The position numbers were made by a program, and so were the translations under genes. Below the pieces are notes generated by a model that made no database searches, was not told the origin of the DNA, and worked only from the letters and a program-made list of their open reading frames with translations. From IMG/VR virus record IMGVR_UViG_3300022752_000084, positions 1 through 56,730 of that record: 56,730 bases of DNA. One strand, written 5' to 3'. Below, one piece after another: positions 25,181 to 33,499 of this stretch (within the stretch, counting starts at the first letter, position 1; each line of letters opens with the position of its first letter). The DNA is from a virus.

Positions 25181-25790
25181 GGCCCAAAGCGCCGATGAAG
25201 AAACGGTTAATGTTTTAGGGGAGATGCTTCCCTCTAACGATAAACGTGTGAACACTAAAGTTCAGCTCCTCCAACAAAAAAACCACTACATCGGCAAACT
25301 TTTAAAGGAACTAAAAACAGGACAAACAGCTTTAGCAATAGGACCCACGCGGGCAACACCAGATGGGATCTTGCAAATGCAACCAATGCTAATCGTTACC
25401 CCTGAAAACTTTAACGATTTACTTGCATTCAATTTGTTTGTAGCTACTGGTGGTTTAGGACCTAAAGCCGAAGAAGTTGAGCTCTCCGATACCACCGTTA
25501 CCAACCGTTCTTTAGCTTGGACTTCCGAGGAAAAAGAAACAAATTGGTTCAAGCTCACTGCTTGGGGCGAAAACTCTAAACAGCTTTCCGATTTACCTCC
25601 AGGAACACCTACAATCGCTGTGGGCAAAGTTTCTACAAGCGAAAAGGACGAAAAGCATTATCTCAACTATACCGTTGATAAAATTCTTTATCTTCCTAAG
25701 ACTTCTAAGTCAATGCCTAAAAAAGCTGTAGATCCCGACAAAGGTCAGATTTCTGCAGCAGCCATTGGTTCTATCGATTTCTCCCTCTGA
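25143..25790 (+). CDS. ssb: Single-stranded DNA-binding protein (SSB-like)
   Basis: 215 residues from the ATG at 25143, chosen because SSBs begin with a beta-strand like MNVFLLGLKITAEAQ. The later part TNWFKLTAWGENSKQLSDLP then GTPTIAVGKVSTSEK...YLNYTVDKILYLP matches the OB-fold strands of SSB (WF.V.AWG..A......L.KG..V.V.G.V...). A 100-residue insertion separates the first strand from these. It ends GSIDFSL rather than the usual acidic tip. It would coat ssDNA in phage replication. Confidence 0.6.
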   Translation: MNVFLLGLKITAEAQSADEETVNVLGEMLPSNDKRVNTKVQLLQQKNHYIGKLLKELKTGQTALAIGPTRATPDGILQMQPMLIVTPENFNDLLAFNLFVATGGLGPKAEEVELSDTTVTNRSLAWTSEEKETNWFKLTAWGENSKQLSDLPPGTPTIAVGKVSTSEKDEKHYLNYTVDKILYLPKTSKSMPKKAVDPDKGQISAAAIGSIDFSL

Positions 25791-25800
25791 TTTTCCTCCC

Positions 25801-26610
25801 ATGACTTTTATTGCTGGCAATTTTTCGGCTGACGAAATTCTCTGTAACATCCCGCCGCACGTTTTACGTGTTGATCTTCAGGCTCGCCGTTGGAAATCTG
25901 ACGTAGACCCAGACTCTGCCATCATTGATGGCAATGAAAACGGGATACCTATCGAGTTTATCCTGTTGGGATTCAAACCCTTTTATGGAAATTTAGGGAT
26001 GCGAAACCAAGAAGAGTTTCTCCGAATTTCTTTTATTGGTGTGTCGCCTAAACATCGTTTATTACCACCGCGTTGTGTAACCACGGCGATGATTTCTGGT
26101 AAATCCAGCCAAAAAAACTTTATCTCGTATTTTCAAACTCTGTACAACAACCGCATCAACTGCGCAAGCGTTGTTACTTGTAGCAAATTTGTTACTCGTA
26201 GTTTTAATGAACGGGATCCTGTTACCGGTGCGGATGGTAACAAGATCAATTTCAACGCTTTAGAGTTTGCAGATCGTCCTGCTTCCGGCGAAACTGAAAT
26301 AAAACTCATCGAAGATATTTCGGACTGGATTGAAGGTAAGGGCGGCACGTTTATCAGTGCGGCACTGGGAAGTCACATTCCAGGTTCGGATTTGGTGGAG
26401 CTCCCACTTGGCACTGACCACGCGGAAGTAAAAAAATTGTTCGCGGAATCTCGTGAACAATCTTCTGCTTCCCAATTCTCAAAGGCTCTGCCGACTGCTA
26501 CAGCTGCGGTAGAGGAAGTGGTGGTTGTTGAACCTCCTGCACCAACTAGGAAGAAGAAAGCCGTGGAGCTCAGCGAGGAGCAAGCAAAAGCTTTGGGAAT
26601 CGACTTTTAA
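25801..26610 (+). CDS. Hypothetical replication-block protein with SSB-like C-terminal tip
   Basis: 269 residues from the ATG at 25801. The main part is beta-rich and might be a second OB-like fold, with NGIPIEFILLGFKPFYGNLG and EEFLRISFIGVSP. It ends in a linker rich in Val/Glu/Pro and Lys, then an acidic helix finishing ALGIDF. SSBs recruit partners with a similar acidic, Phe-ending tip, so this may be an ssDNA-binding or loader protein. A strong terminator follows. Similar proteins may exist in cyanobacteria and their phages, but I cannot name the family with confidence. Confidence 0.6.
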   Translation: MTFIAGNFSADEILCNIPPHVLRVDLQARRWKSDVDPDSAIIDGNENGIPIEFILLGFKPFYGNLGMRNQEEFLRISFIGVSPKHRLLPPRCVTTAMISGKSSQKNFISYFQTLYNNRINCASVVTCSKFVTRSFNERDPVTGADGNKINFNALEFADRPASGETEIKLIEDISDWIEGKGGTFISAALGSHIPGSDLVELPLGTDHAEVKKLFAESREQSSASQFSKALPTATAAVEEVVVVEPPAPTRKKKAVELSEEQAKALGIDF

Positions 26611-26629
26611 CTTAAACTCCCTTTTTACT

Positions 26630-26660
26630 AGGCGGCCTATGCCGCCTTATTTTTTTATCT
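26630..26660 (+). terminator. Rho-independent terminator
   Basis: A 7-bp perfect stem (AGGCGGC / GCCGCCT) with loop CTAT is followed by TATTTTTTTAT. It ends the operon from 20234. Confidence 0.88.
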
Positions 26661-26672
26661 ATCTGAACTATT

Positions 26673-27032
26673 ATGTGTTTTTGTCCTAAATGTGAATTTT
26701 TAAAATCTCAGGTTTTGGAAAGCAAATTTGTTTACACGAGAAAAAGTATACGTAGGCGGAGGAAGTGCTTGCGTTGTGGCTTCAGATTTACAACTGAGGA
26801 AATCGTTTCTTCGACGCTTCCTGTTGGGCCAAAACTTTTTATTAAAAAACCAAAACGAACAAAACTTTTTGGCAGTAAAAACCCGCGCTCAGTTTTAATT
26901 GAAGATAATGTAAGAGATTTGAGATTACGCTATGAGAAAGGAGAGACGATGAAAGAACTTTCTATCGTTTTTGGAATTAGTGTTTCTCATATATCAAGGA
27001 TTGTCCGTCGCGAATCTTGGACACATGTTTAA
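26673..27032 (+). CDS. NrdR-type zinc ribbon joined to a helix-turn-helix
   Basis: 119 residues. The N-terminus is CPKC (C4, C7), then SIRRRRKCLRCGFRFTTEE (C32, C35), practically the zinc ribbon of NrdR, the repressor of ribonucleotide reductase genes. Instead of the ATP-cone domain of NrdR the C-terminal half is basic and ends with a helix-turn-helix (RYEKGETMKELSIVFGISVS then HISRIV). It should be a DNA-binding regulator; a role in dNTP-gene control is only a guess from the ribbon. It stands alone after a terminator and converges on an NblA-like gene. Confidence 0.75.
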   Translation: MCFCPKCEFLKSQVLESKFVYTRKSIRRRRKCLRCGFRFTTEEIVSSTLPVGPKLFIKKPKRTKLFGSKNPRSVLIEDNVRDLRLRYEKGETMKELSIVFGISVSHISRIVRRESWTHV

Positions 27033-27268
27033 CAGGACTCTTTTTCCACTTGATCTGGGTCGATCAACTCAGTGATCGGAGGCAGCATCATACCTGATCT
27101 TGCGCACCATGTTACGAGAGAGGTAAACATTTTATTTTTCAGTAAAAACTGTTGGTGTATATTATCAAAAATTTCTAATAACTCGTCATGACTTGTCTTT
27201 TTAGCATCCTGCATAATTCTAAAATGTAAAAATTTCTGTTCGGTGCTTAACCAGGGTACACTTGGCAT
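27029..27268 (-). CDS. NblA-like small protein
   Basis: 79 residues. The core WLSTEQKFLHFRIMQDAKKT then SHDELLEIFDNIHQQFLLKN then KMFTSLV follows NblA's layout: L(S/T).EQ.F..R..... S...A.E.L..L..Q...... M...L. NblA is the small helical adaptor that triggers degradation of phycobilisomes and is known in some freshwater cyanophages. The gene is alone on the minus strand in a plus-strand block and has the strongest Shine-Dalgarno I saw (AAGGAGGAT, 27271-27279), as expected for a highly expressed cargo gene. The family assignment is by pattern only. Confidence 0.45.
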   Translation of the reverse strand: MPSVPWLSTEQKFLHFRIMQDAKKTSHDELLEIFDNIHQQFLLKNKMFTSLVTWCARSGMMLPPITELIDPDQVEKESC

Positions 27269-27270
27269 TG

Positions 27271-27279
27271 ATCCTCCTT
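27271..27279 (-). promoter_or_regulatory. Perfect Shine-Dalgarno AAGGAGGAT
   Basis: Nine bases complementary to the 16S rRNA end, four bases from the ATG of the NblA-like gene. Most genes here have weak or no such site, so this suggests strong translation. Confidence 0.8.
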
Positions 27280-27331
27280 GTTTTGTTTTAATTTACTAGA
27301 AATTTTCAAGATTCACCACACCTAAACCGCT

Positions 27332-27907
27332 ATGCTTCCATCGCCTGACATCGAAATTTTGTCTAGTTTTTACACGTTGCCAACTGGCGTCACCCACGCC
27401 TTGGCCAAACACTCGTATTTAGAAGGCACGATTTTGGTGCCGCACGACGATGAAGAGCAACGACTGAGCAATCAATTGCGAGCTCACAATTACGCGGTAG
27501 CTACTAATCGCGATGAAGAAAATGTAACTAACCCAATTTGGTGGGTATCTCAGCAACAAAAATATGATTGGATCATATCGTCGCTGCTTGGAAAGAAAGA
27601 ATTGTCCAGCTACATCCTTGAGTATGGGATGCAATCCGCAGTTAAAGGAATTGCAATTTTGGAAAGGTTATCTTTTTTAGAGCCAACAGCAAAACGCCGC
27701 GATTTTTTACTTCAACACAAATTATCAAATATCATAATTTTATCTCCACGTCCCAATTTTAGAGCTGTTGGATCAACAAAAGATTCAATCACTAGCGCCT
27801 GGTTCATTTTTCAAAAACCAGAATTTTGGCGCGATGGGACTTTTGTCTCTTATGCGGTAAACTGGGACAATATCCCTAAGTTACCAGAGGTTACCAATGA
27901 AATCTAA
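27332..27907 (+). CDS. DNA methyltransferase-like protein with altered catalytic motif
   Basis: 191 residues. The layout matches small phage adenine methyltransferases: a Rossmann-like strand (GTILVPHDDE, where ILEP.AGDG is expected), AHNYAVATNRDEENVTNPIW (NPIW at 67-70 in place of NPPF/NPPY), GIAILERLSFLEP..RR, LSNIIILSPRPNFR and a final W-rich strand (SAWFIFQK). The SAM-binding Gly-rich loop and the second Pro of the catalytic motif are lost, so it may be inactive and act as a DNA-binding or decoy protein. The ATGA overlap with the next gene shows coupling. Identification moderate. Confidence 0.45.
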   Translation: MLPSPDIEILSSFYTLPTGVTHALAKHSYLEGTILVPHDDEEQRLSNQLRAHNYAVATNRDEENVTNPIWWVSQQQKYDWIISSLLGKKELSSYILEYGMQSAVKGIAILERLSFLEPTAKRRDFLLQHKLSNIIILSPRPNFRAVGSTKDSITSAWFIFQKPEFWRDGTFVSYAVNWDNIPKLPEVTNEI

Positions 27908-28265
27908 CCCTCAGCACTTTAGAGATTTTCAAAAAACATTGATCGAATTAATCCAAAAGCAAAATGAAAAAATCGACAAACTTTGCGCCATTTTGGTTTC
28001 AGCCCAGCTTCTACAAGAATGCGTCTCACCAGACGGAGAAGGGCGAACTGCCGAAGACTGCGGACAGATTGTTGTTGAAAGTTTTTGTGCAAGCCTGTGC
28101 CTCAACGAAGAATTAAACAGTCATTACCGCGATTTTGATTATCAAAAATCAGAGTTTTTTCTTGACGCTGATGAGGGTGATGAGGACGATAAAGATGATG
28201 ATGACGATGATGACGACACGCCTGATTCATTTCCATCCGCGCCGCACCCTTTGTTGTCTTTGTGA
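27897..28265 (+). CDS. Protein with acidic Asp-rich tail
   Basis: 122 residues, overlapping the end of the methyltransferase-like gene. The N-terminal half is helical (DFQKTLIELIQKQNEKIDKL then CAILVSA), then two Cys, and the C-terminal region (about 90-107) is nearly all Asp. Together with the protein at 21061 it is the second product with an extreme acidic tract in this block. Function unknown. Confidence 0.55.
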   Translation: MKSNPQHFRDFQKTLIELIQKQNEKIDKLCAILVSAQLLQECVSPDGEGRTAEDCGQIVVESFCASLCLNEELNSHYRDFDYQKSEFFLDADEGDEDDKDDDDDDDDTPDSFPSAPHPLLSL

Positions 28266-28303
28266 CTTTTTAAACTAGAATATAACTACTTCGACACATT
28301 CTT

Positions 28304-29083
28304 GTGTCTCAAACTCGTTTAACGCTTAATGGTCTAAGACACTACAATTGCGCTGGTGTTGATAAACCTCTACCCTCTGTAACAAGTATTCTCTCGGCCA
28401 CACAATCCGAAGAAACTCAACGTAAACTTTCCGCTTGGAATAATTTAAATCCTGGCGTAGCCGATAAAGCTGCTGAACGAGGAACTTGGATTCACAACGC
28501 AGTAGAAAATCACATTCGTGGCTTAGCGGTTTGTCCTCCCGCAGACTACGCACCCTACTGGATTGATGTTCCTGAAAAAGTAGATGAACTACTAGAAGGT
28601 GGCAAAGTTCTATGGTCTGAAAAACCATATAACATGCCGAGTTGGTCTAAATACGTAGGTGATGATGGTATCGGGCGCATCCATCATTACGACAAAGAAA
28701 CTGGTTTTGGTTGGGCTGGTTGTTGTGACATTATTTACAAAGATAAAAACGGCGAATATATACTTGGCGACTTTAAAACTTCAGCAGGTCCTTACTCAAA
28801 ACAATTCCCAAGATCCACGGCGCCATTAAGCGAGCAAACGCGCAAAGCTTTAGTCTCCGGCGTATTTAAACTTAAAAAAACACAACTACAACTTGCTGCT
28901 TATAAAATTGCTGCAGAGCGCTGCCTCAATATATCAATTGATAAAACTCAAATAATTGTATCTACGGCTGTTCCCGATTTCTCTGTACAGGTGTTTACGT
29001 TTGGCCAATCCGAAATTGAAAAACACGAAGCCCAATGGCACTTACTTGTTAAGGATTTCTACAGCAAATTGCAGCAAGCTTAA
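28304..29083 (+). CDS. PD-(D/E)XK nuclease (RecB/Cas4-like)
   Basis: 259 residues, GTG start. The nuclease signatures are in order: GTWIHNAVE (60-68, His64), GCCDII (D142), LGDFKTS (D156, K158) and QLAAY (Q196, Y200). These are the H, D, DxK and QxxxY motifs of RecB-type exonucleases. It probably serves recombination, DNA processing or host-DNA degradation. It lies directly before the primase-helicase, usual for phage replication modules. Confidence 0.85.
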   Translation: MSQTRLTLNGLRHYNCAGVDKPLPSVTSILSATQSEETQRKLSAWNNLNPGVADKAAERGTWIHNAVENHIRGLAVCPPADYAPYWIDVPEKVDELLEGGKVLWSEKPYNMPSWSKYVGDDGIGRIHHYDKETGFGWAGCCDIIYKDKNGEYILGDFKTSAGPYSKQFPRSTAPLSEQTRKALVSGVFKLKKTQLQLAAYKIAAERCLNISIDKTQIIVSTAVPDFSVQVFTFGQSEIEKHEAQWHLLVKDFYSKLQQA

Positions 29084-29143
29084 CGCAACCTTCGGTGGCT
29101 GGCTTCAGTTTTACGTGCCAGAATGTCAGAACGGAGGGAGGTC

Positions 29144-31879
29144 ATGAGGTTTTTTTGTTCACTGAACAGCGAAGTTAAGAAATATTTAGGCGCATCGGGC
29201 AAGATCCCTAGTGGGGGGAATTTTAAAGCATTCAACGAGAATTGGATTCCTGGCGAAAGTTCAATTAAAGAGATTACAGCGGCTGTTTGCTCTGCATCGG
29301 GTTTGTGTGCGTGGCACTTGATTGACGGGCGTAGATCTAAGAACGATACAGGCGCAATTAAAGCAGGTCTTATTATTATCGATGTTGATAATCAAGATGA
29401 TAAAAAAGATAGCGACGGTGAAAAAGTACAACGACAAGAATTAACGCCAACGGAATCGATAACTTTAGAGTTATCAAAAAAGTATTTAAGTTTGGGTTAT
29501 TTTTCTCCAAGCAGTACTGCAACTTGGCCTCGGTTTCGATTAGTTTTTGGTTTAGAGAAACCAATTATTGATCCAGAGTTTTTTCAATGGTTCACTCGAT
29601 TTATTGCTGAGCAAATTCCTGGTTCTGATCGAAGGGCCACGCAGATCGTGAATTTGTTCTACGGTGCTAACCCCAATGAAAAAAATTCCATATTTTACCT
29701 TTCAGAGAACTTTATTCCTGCCGCAAAAATTGACGAAGCGTATCTAGCTTATTTAGCTGCGCCAAAACAAGTTAAGACCAATGAAGACGCCGAGGATTTT
29801 ATAAAAATTCCTGTGGATGAAAATGGGGTTGATATTTCACGCTTGGTTTCCTCTACAGTTCAGGGGATTTTGAACGGCGAAGCCGTAGAGGACCGATCTT
29901 TCGCCATGGCTATGGCTTTTAAGGAAGTTATCGGATGGTGCAATTGGTTAAACGAACAGAATATTGCGGTTCGGCAAGACCCCTTGACAATGTGCCGCCT
30001 GATATTTGAGAATATCTACGAATACAGCTCCGAACTGGATGGCAAATTTAATCGAATTTTAAGCAGCATAACCGATGCTGCCACCCTGCGCCCGGCAATA
30101 GCCCTCGCCTCTGAGGATGGCGAAACCGCTTTATGGAAAAAGTTAAAGTATCAAAACAAAGATCTGTACAAAGACAAATGTCCAGATTCAATTAAAGAAC
30201 AAATTCAAATCAAGAAACCAGCACCAAAAAACTCGGTGCTAAACATCAACGATTTAACAACATCAACATCAAACTCAAATTCAACTCCTTCAATGACTCA
30301 AACCACCCCGGCATCTCCTGCTCAATTAATCAATCTTCAACAAGAAAATCGACAGTTTTCTGAGAACGATATTGCTGAAGTAATAGTTAATAACTATGGT
30401 GATTCTTTTCTCTATGACTCAACACTTGATGAGTTTTTTACTTACGACTCTGATGAAGGTATTTGGTACATTCAAGATGAACAACATATCAAACGACGGA
30501 TTGTAAAAACCTTAGATACTTTTGTAGCGGCGGGTGTGTTGCCTAGATACAACGCGGCCACGGTGTCATCGGTGTTTCAATTATTGAAGGCCAAACTTTT
30601 GCGGTCGTTAAATAATGGTAGAACCGCTATTTGGCAAAAAAGTTTTGGGTACATACCCTTTGAAAATGGCGTCTTGGTAAGCGAAACTCAGAAATTTATA
30701 GACGGCAATCAACAAGATTTGTATTTTCGCACCAAATTACACTACCCGTATGACGTTAAGGCGTCGTGCCCTCAGTTCTTAGCTTGGCTTGATTCATCTG
30801 TAGGTGCCGACAAAGCTATTTTGATTCGAGCTTTTTGCAGAGCTCTACTAACGAGCTATACCACAGGTGAGCGGTTCCTTCACCTGGTTGGTCCGGGTGG
30901 CACAGGTAAGTCAACGATGCAGCAGATTTTAATTGCGTTGGCTGGTTTTGCTGGCACTCACACCAGTAGTTTGGAGATCATTGAAACGAATAAATTTGAG
31001 TGCCATAACCTGATTGGAAAAAAACTTTTGCTATTGACTGACGAGTCAAATTTCAACAAACGCTTGGATGTTTTAAAAAAGATAACTTCGGCATCCGACA
31101 CATTACGTGCAGAACGCAAATACGGAAAAGAAGTTATAAATTTCAAGCCAGAATTGCTGGTTTGCATTGCTTCTAATGAACACATTAGTTCCAGCGATAT
31201 AAGTAGTGGTCTTGAGCGTCGCCGACTTACGATCCTTATGGACAAAGTTGTACCTCCTTCTCAAAGACGCGATTTGTTAAACGTTTACGCAGATCATGTA
31301 GATGGAGATTTTGTACCAGAACTTTCAGGAATTGTTACTTGGGCGCTGTCCATGCCATTTGATGAGATGCGCGATGTGTTGGCGAATCCTGTAAAACATG
31401 TACCCACGCTGAATGCTACGAATCTAGAAGCTCTCATCTTCAACAACCCTTATGTTGCTTGGTTAGCAGAGTGTACATTATATGCGCCTAATCAATCTTC
31501 AATAATTGGCGGTGGCGCATTCAGACCTAGTACAGATGAATCAGAACGCGGACTTTTTGTTAAGAATGCCTATAGCGAGCTTTATGCTTCCTACGTAAAC
31601 TTCTGTAAATCAAATGGTTATAAACATTCGGCTAAGCCTCGGTTCGTGGACCGACTTAAAGAAACGATTAAAAATGTACTTCGAGTACCGGGTGTTGAAC
31701 CTCGGTTTATAAATGGCAAAGCAACCTTTGTTGGATTGCGATTGAAGCCCTATGATGTGACCACAGACCGTGCTTCGTCTGGCGAAGACCGGCTGCCATC
31801 GCCAGTGGAATTTGCCTCTAACCCAAGCCATGACTTTTGGAAAATCTCTTTTAACAAACATGACCCTATCCCTGCCTAA
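29144..31879 (+). CDS. Primase-helicase (AEP-like N-terminus, SF3/D5-type C-terminus)
   Basis: 911 residues from the ATG at 29144, which follows GGAGGGAGGTC. An in-frame ATG at 29123 lies upstream. N-terminus: GLIIIDVDN, then PSSTATWPRFRLVFGLEKPI and D.RATQIVNLFYG, the layout of archaeo-eukaryotic-type primase/PrimPol domains. After a Ser/Thr/Asn-rich linker (about 360-405), the helicase has Walker A GPGGTGKST (about 583-591), LLLLTDES, LLVCIASNEHI and an RR arginine finger region (GLERRRLTIL) typical of SF3/P4-D5 helicases. It would unwind and prime the phage DNA for the family A polymerase. Confidence 0.88.
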   Translation: MRFFCSLNSEVKKYLGASGKIPSGGNFKAFNENWIPGESSIKEITAAVCSASGLCAWHLIDGRRSKNDTGAIKAGLIIIDVDNQDDKKDSDGEKVQRQELTPTESITLELSKKYLSLGYFSPSSTATWPRFRLVFGLEKPIIDPEFFQWFTRFIAEQIPGSDRRATQIVNLFYGANPNEKNSIFYLSENFIPAAKIDEAYLAYLAAPKQVKTNEDAEDFIKIPVDENGVDISRLVSSTVQGILNGEAVEDRSFAMAMAFKEVIGWCNWLNEQNIAVRQDPLTMCRLIFENIYEYSSELDGKFNRILSSITDAATLRPAIALASEDGETALWKKLKYQNKDLYKDKCPDSIKEQIQIKKPAPKNSVLNINDLTTSTSNSNSTPSMTQTTPASPAQLINLQQENRQFSENDIAEVIVNNYGDSFLYDSTLDEFFTYDSDEGIWYIQDEQHIKRRIVKTLDTFVAAGVLPRYNAATVSSVFQLLKAKLLRSLNNGRTAIWQKSFGYIPFENGVLVSETQKFIDGNQQDLYFRTKLHYPYDVKASCPQFLAWLDSSVGADKAILIRAFCRALLTSYTTGERFLHLVGPGGTGKSTMQQILIALAGFAGTHTSSLEIIETNKFECHNLIGKKLLLLTDESNFNKRLDVLKKITSASDTLRAERKYGKEVINFKPELLVCIASNEHISSSDISSGLERRRLTILMDKVVPPSQRRDLLNVYADHVDGDFVPELSGIVTWALSMPFDEMRDVLANPVKHVPTLNATNLEALIFNNPYVAWLAECTLYAPNQSSIIGGGAFRPSTDESERGLFVKNAYSELYASYVNFCKSNGYKHSAKPRFVDRLKETIKNVLRVPGVEPRFINGKATFVGLRLKPYDVTTDRASSGEDRLPSPVEFASNPSHDFWKISFNKHDPIPA

Positions 31880-32447
31880 AGATCTTCTTGTTGTGCTGGC
31901 CGCACTTAGCGCGGGTAGCATCGGAATTTCATCCTATTTAAATCCAAATTTGGTTCCGACTTTTTTGGCTGGATCCGGTGGTCTGTTGGCCGGTTCCTCT
32001 TTAATGCTTTCGGCAACATCAAAAAGAGAGGATGAGCTCTTAGAGTCTGCCCGAGTTTCTAACTCCTTTAAATTTCTTTATGACATTAATCGTGGACTAA
32101 TTTCGCCAGATCAACTCGCCTATCACTCTGGGGTAGAACTCTCCCAAATAATTCTGTTTCTGGACGTTTTGGCTGACGAACAAAAAGGACAGCGCATTCC
32201 CACGGAACGTGGAGTTTTATATTCCTTTCCCCACCCTGACAATGCTCTTTCAAAATTAACTGATAACGCTAAGAACTGGGCAGAAGCGCAGCAGCAACCA
32301 CTGCTTTCGCAGCTTCAAGATCTGCAAACAAAATTTAATCAGTTGTTGGTTTATCAGCAGCAACTCACAGCAAAACAACAACCATCAAAATCTGAAACAA
32401 ATTTTAACACCCCGGAAGGGATTGACCCTTGGAAGAACTTGCTATAA
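31860..32447 (+). CDS. Two-helix membrane protein with regulatory-like cytosolic part
   Basis: 195 residues from the ATG at 31860, overlapping the primase-helicase stop. Two hydrophobic segments (LLVVLAALSAGSIGISSYL, FLAGSGGLLAGSSLMLSA) form a hairpin in the membrane. The rest has a helix-turn-helix-like patch (ISPDQLAYHSGVELSQIILFL) and a Gln-rich C-terminus. It could anchor replication to the membrane. No family recognised. Confidence 0.55.
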   Translation: MTLSLPKDLLVVLAALSAGSIGISSYLNPNLVPTFLAGSGGLLAGSSLMLSATSKREDELLESARVSNSFKFLYDINRGLISPDQLAYHSGVELSQIILFLDVLADEQKGQRIPTERGVLYSFPHPDNALSKLTDNAKNWAEAQQQPLLSQLQDLQTKFNQLLVYQQQLTAKQQPSKSETNFNTPEGIDPWKNLL

Positions 32448-32475
32448 TTACTGAGCGTAAGCAACAGGGCATTAA

Positions 32476-32503
32476 TAGGTGGGCCTAATCTCAAGCCCAC
32501 CTA
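32476..32503. terminator. Strong hairpin terminator between convergent genes
   Basis: A 9-bp perfect stem (TAGGTGGGC / GCCCACCTA) with a 10-base loop, followed on the plus strand by AGCCCGATTTTT. It separates the primase operon from thyX, which points the other way. Confidence 0.8.
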
Positions 32504-32513
32504 AGCCCGATTT

Positions 32514-33200
32514 TTACAATTGAAGCCAGCCACGGAGACTCCGATCGTTTTCCGCTGCTAATTTAACAGATTCTGCAATGATTGGTACGCAGTTCTGAAG
32601 AGAGTTTGCAATTTGTTTAGCTATAATTCTGTGTTCTGCCTGAGTTTCAACGGACGCTCGCAAACCAACATAATGTAAAAAACTACGAATACTACCCGTC
32701 ATATATATCTTTGTAGGGGCGCACATTGGCAAGATATTTCTAGCTGACTCTTTCGCCACGCCGGCTTCGAGCATATCTTTATACAACTTTTTAATTTCCC
32801 AGTATGTATCGTAAATCCTTTGTTTAAATTTAGCCGTAATTTCAATATCTAAATCGGCGGTCGAATTTTGCCGATTTTTTACATCTTGCCTTCTTAAATC
32901 AAAATCCCAACAAATTTCCTCTTCCTCCTCCAGCACATCCAATGGGTCACAATACCGTTGACTGGTTTCTTGAAAATTAAAAGATTTGTGGCGCATTATT
33001 TGCGCAGAAATCGCCCGTGATGTTATAATTTCAAACGATGCGCTGGCTTGTTCAAATACACTCCAATGTCCGTGCCTTATGCAATAATTTAAAAGTTTTG
33101 TAAACTCCTCTTTATCGGGGTTTTTCGCGCTCACTCGCGCATGACGAGCAATTACCCTTTGTGCATCTGGTGTTATCCAGTCCAGCTTGACATTATGCAA
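32514..33200 (-). CDS. thyX: FAD-dependent thymidylate synthase ThyX
   Basis: 228 residues, normal ThyX length. The ThyX motif appears as RHKSFNFQETSQRY (70-83), where the usual RHRxxSxxxxSxR has its third residue changed from Arg to Lys. Other family blocks are ARHARVSAKNPDK, GHWSVFEQASASFEI, ILPMCAPTKIYMTGSIRSFL and AEHRIIAKQIA. It makes dTMP from dUMP with folate and FAD, boosting thymidine supply for phage DNA. It is the last gene of a minus-strand block. Confidence 0.93.
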   Translation of the reverse strand: MHNVKLDWITPDAQRVIARHARVSAKNPDKEEFTKLLNYCIRHGHWSVFEQASASFEIITSRAISAQIMRHKSFNFQETSQRYCDPLDVLEEEEEICWDFDLRRQDVKNRQNSTADLDIEITAKFKQRIYDTYWEIKKLYKDMLEAGVAKESARNILPMCAPTKIYMTGSIRSFLHYVGLRASVETQAEHRIIAKQIANSLQNCVPIIAESVKLAAENDRSLRGWLQL

Positions 33201-33204
33201 AATT

Positions 33205-33366
33205 TTAAGGTGCCGGAACTTGAACTACTTTAGCTCCCGGAACAATATTCGCTGTTATTTTTTCAATCAATCCAGGATTTTTGGCTGTTACCGAACCAGC
33301 CACGCGGGCAGTTGTAACCGGCATCGTCCGTGGATCCATATTTAATTTTTGCCCGGCAGCTCGCAT
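33205..33366 (-). CDS. Hypothetical 53-residue protein
   Basis: Minus-strand frame from ATG (33364-33366) to TAA (33205-33207), ending 5 bases before the thyX start. Basic N-terminus (MRAAGQKLNMDPRTMP) and a hydrophobic Val/Pro-rich tail. Its first bases lie close to the stop of the next upstream gene, so it is probably co-translated. No family recognised. Confidence 0.5.
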   Translation of the reverse strand: MRAAGQKLNMDPRTMPVTTARVAGSVTAKNPGLIEKITANIVPGAKVVQVPAP

Positions 33367-33367
33367 A

Positions 33368-33499
33368 TTAATAACTGGGATTTGCAGCTTGATAACGGAG
33401 ACGCTTCGTTACATCTGAGGGAGTTAAACCAGCGAGTTTGTATGGCTGCAAACTCAACCGTTGCCCCGCCATTCGCACTGGAAAATCGTTATCGGTCAT
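33368..33499 (-). CDS. Hypothetical 43-residue protein
   Basis: ATG at 33497-33499 overlaps the UGA of the upstream gene (ATGA). The 43 residues are basic and end just before the ATG of the next small gene. The chain of overlaps from 33999 to 33205 supports three co-translated genes. No function recognised. Confidence 0.5.
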   Translation of the reverse strand: MTDNDFPVRMAGQRLSLQPYKLAGLTPSDVTKRLRYQAANPSY

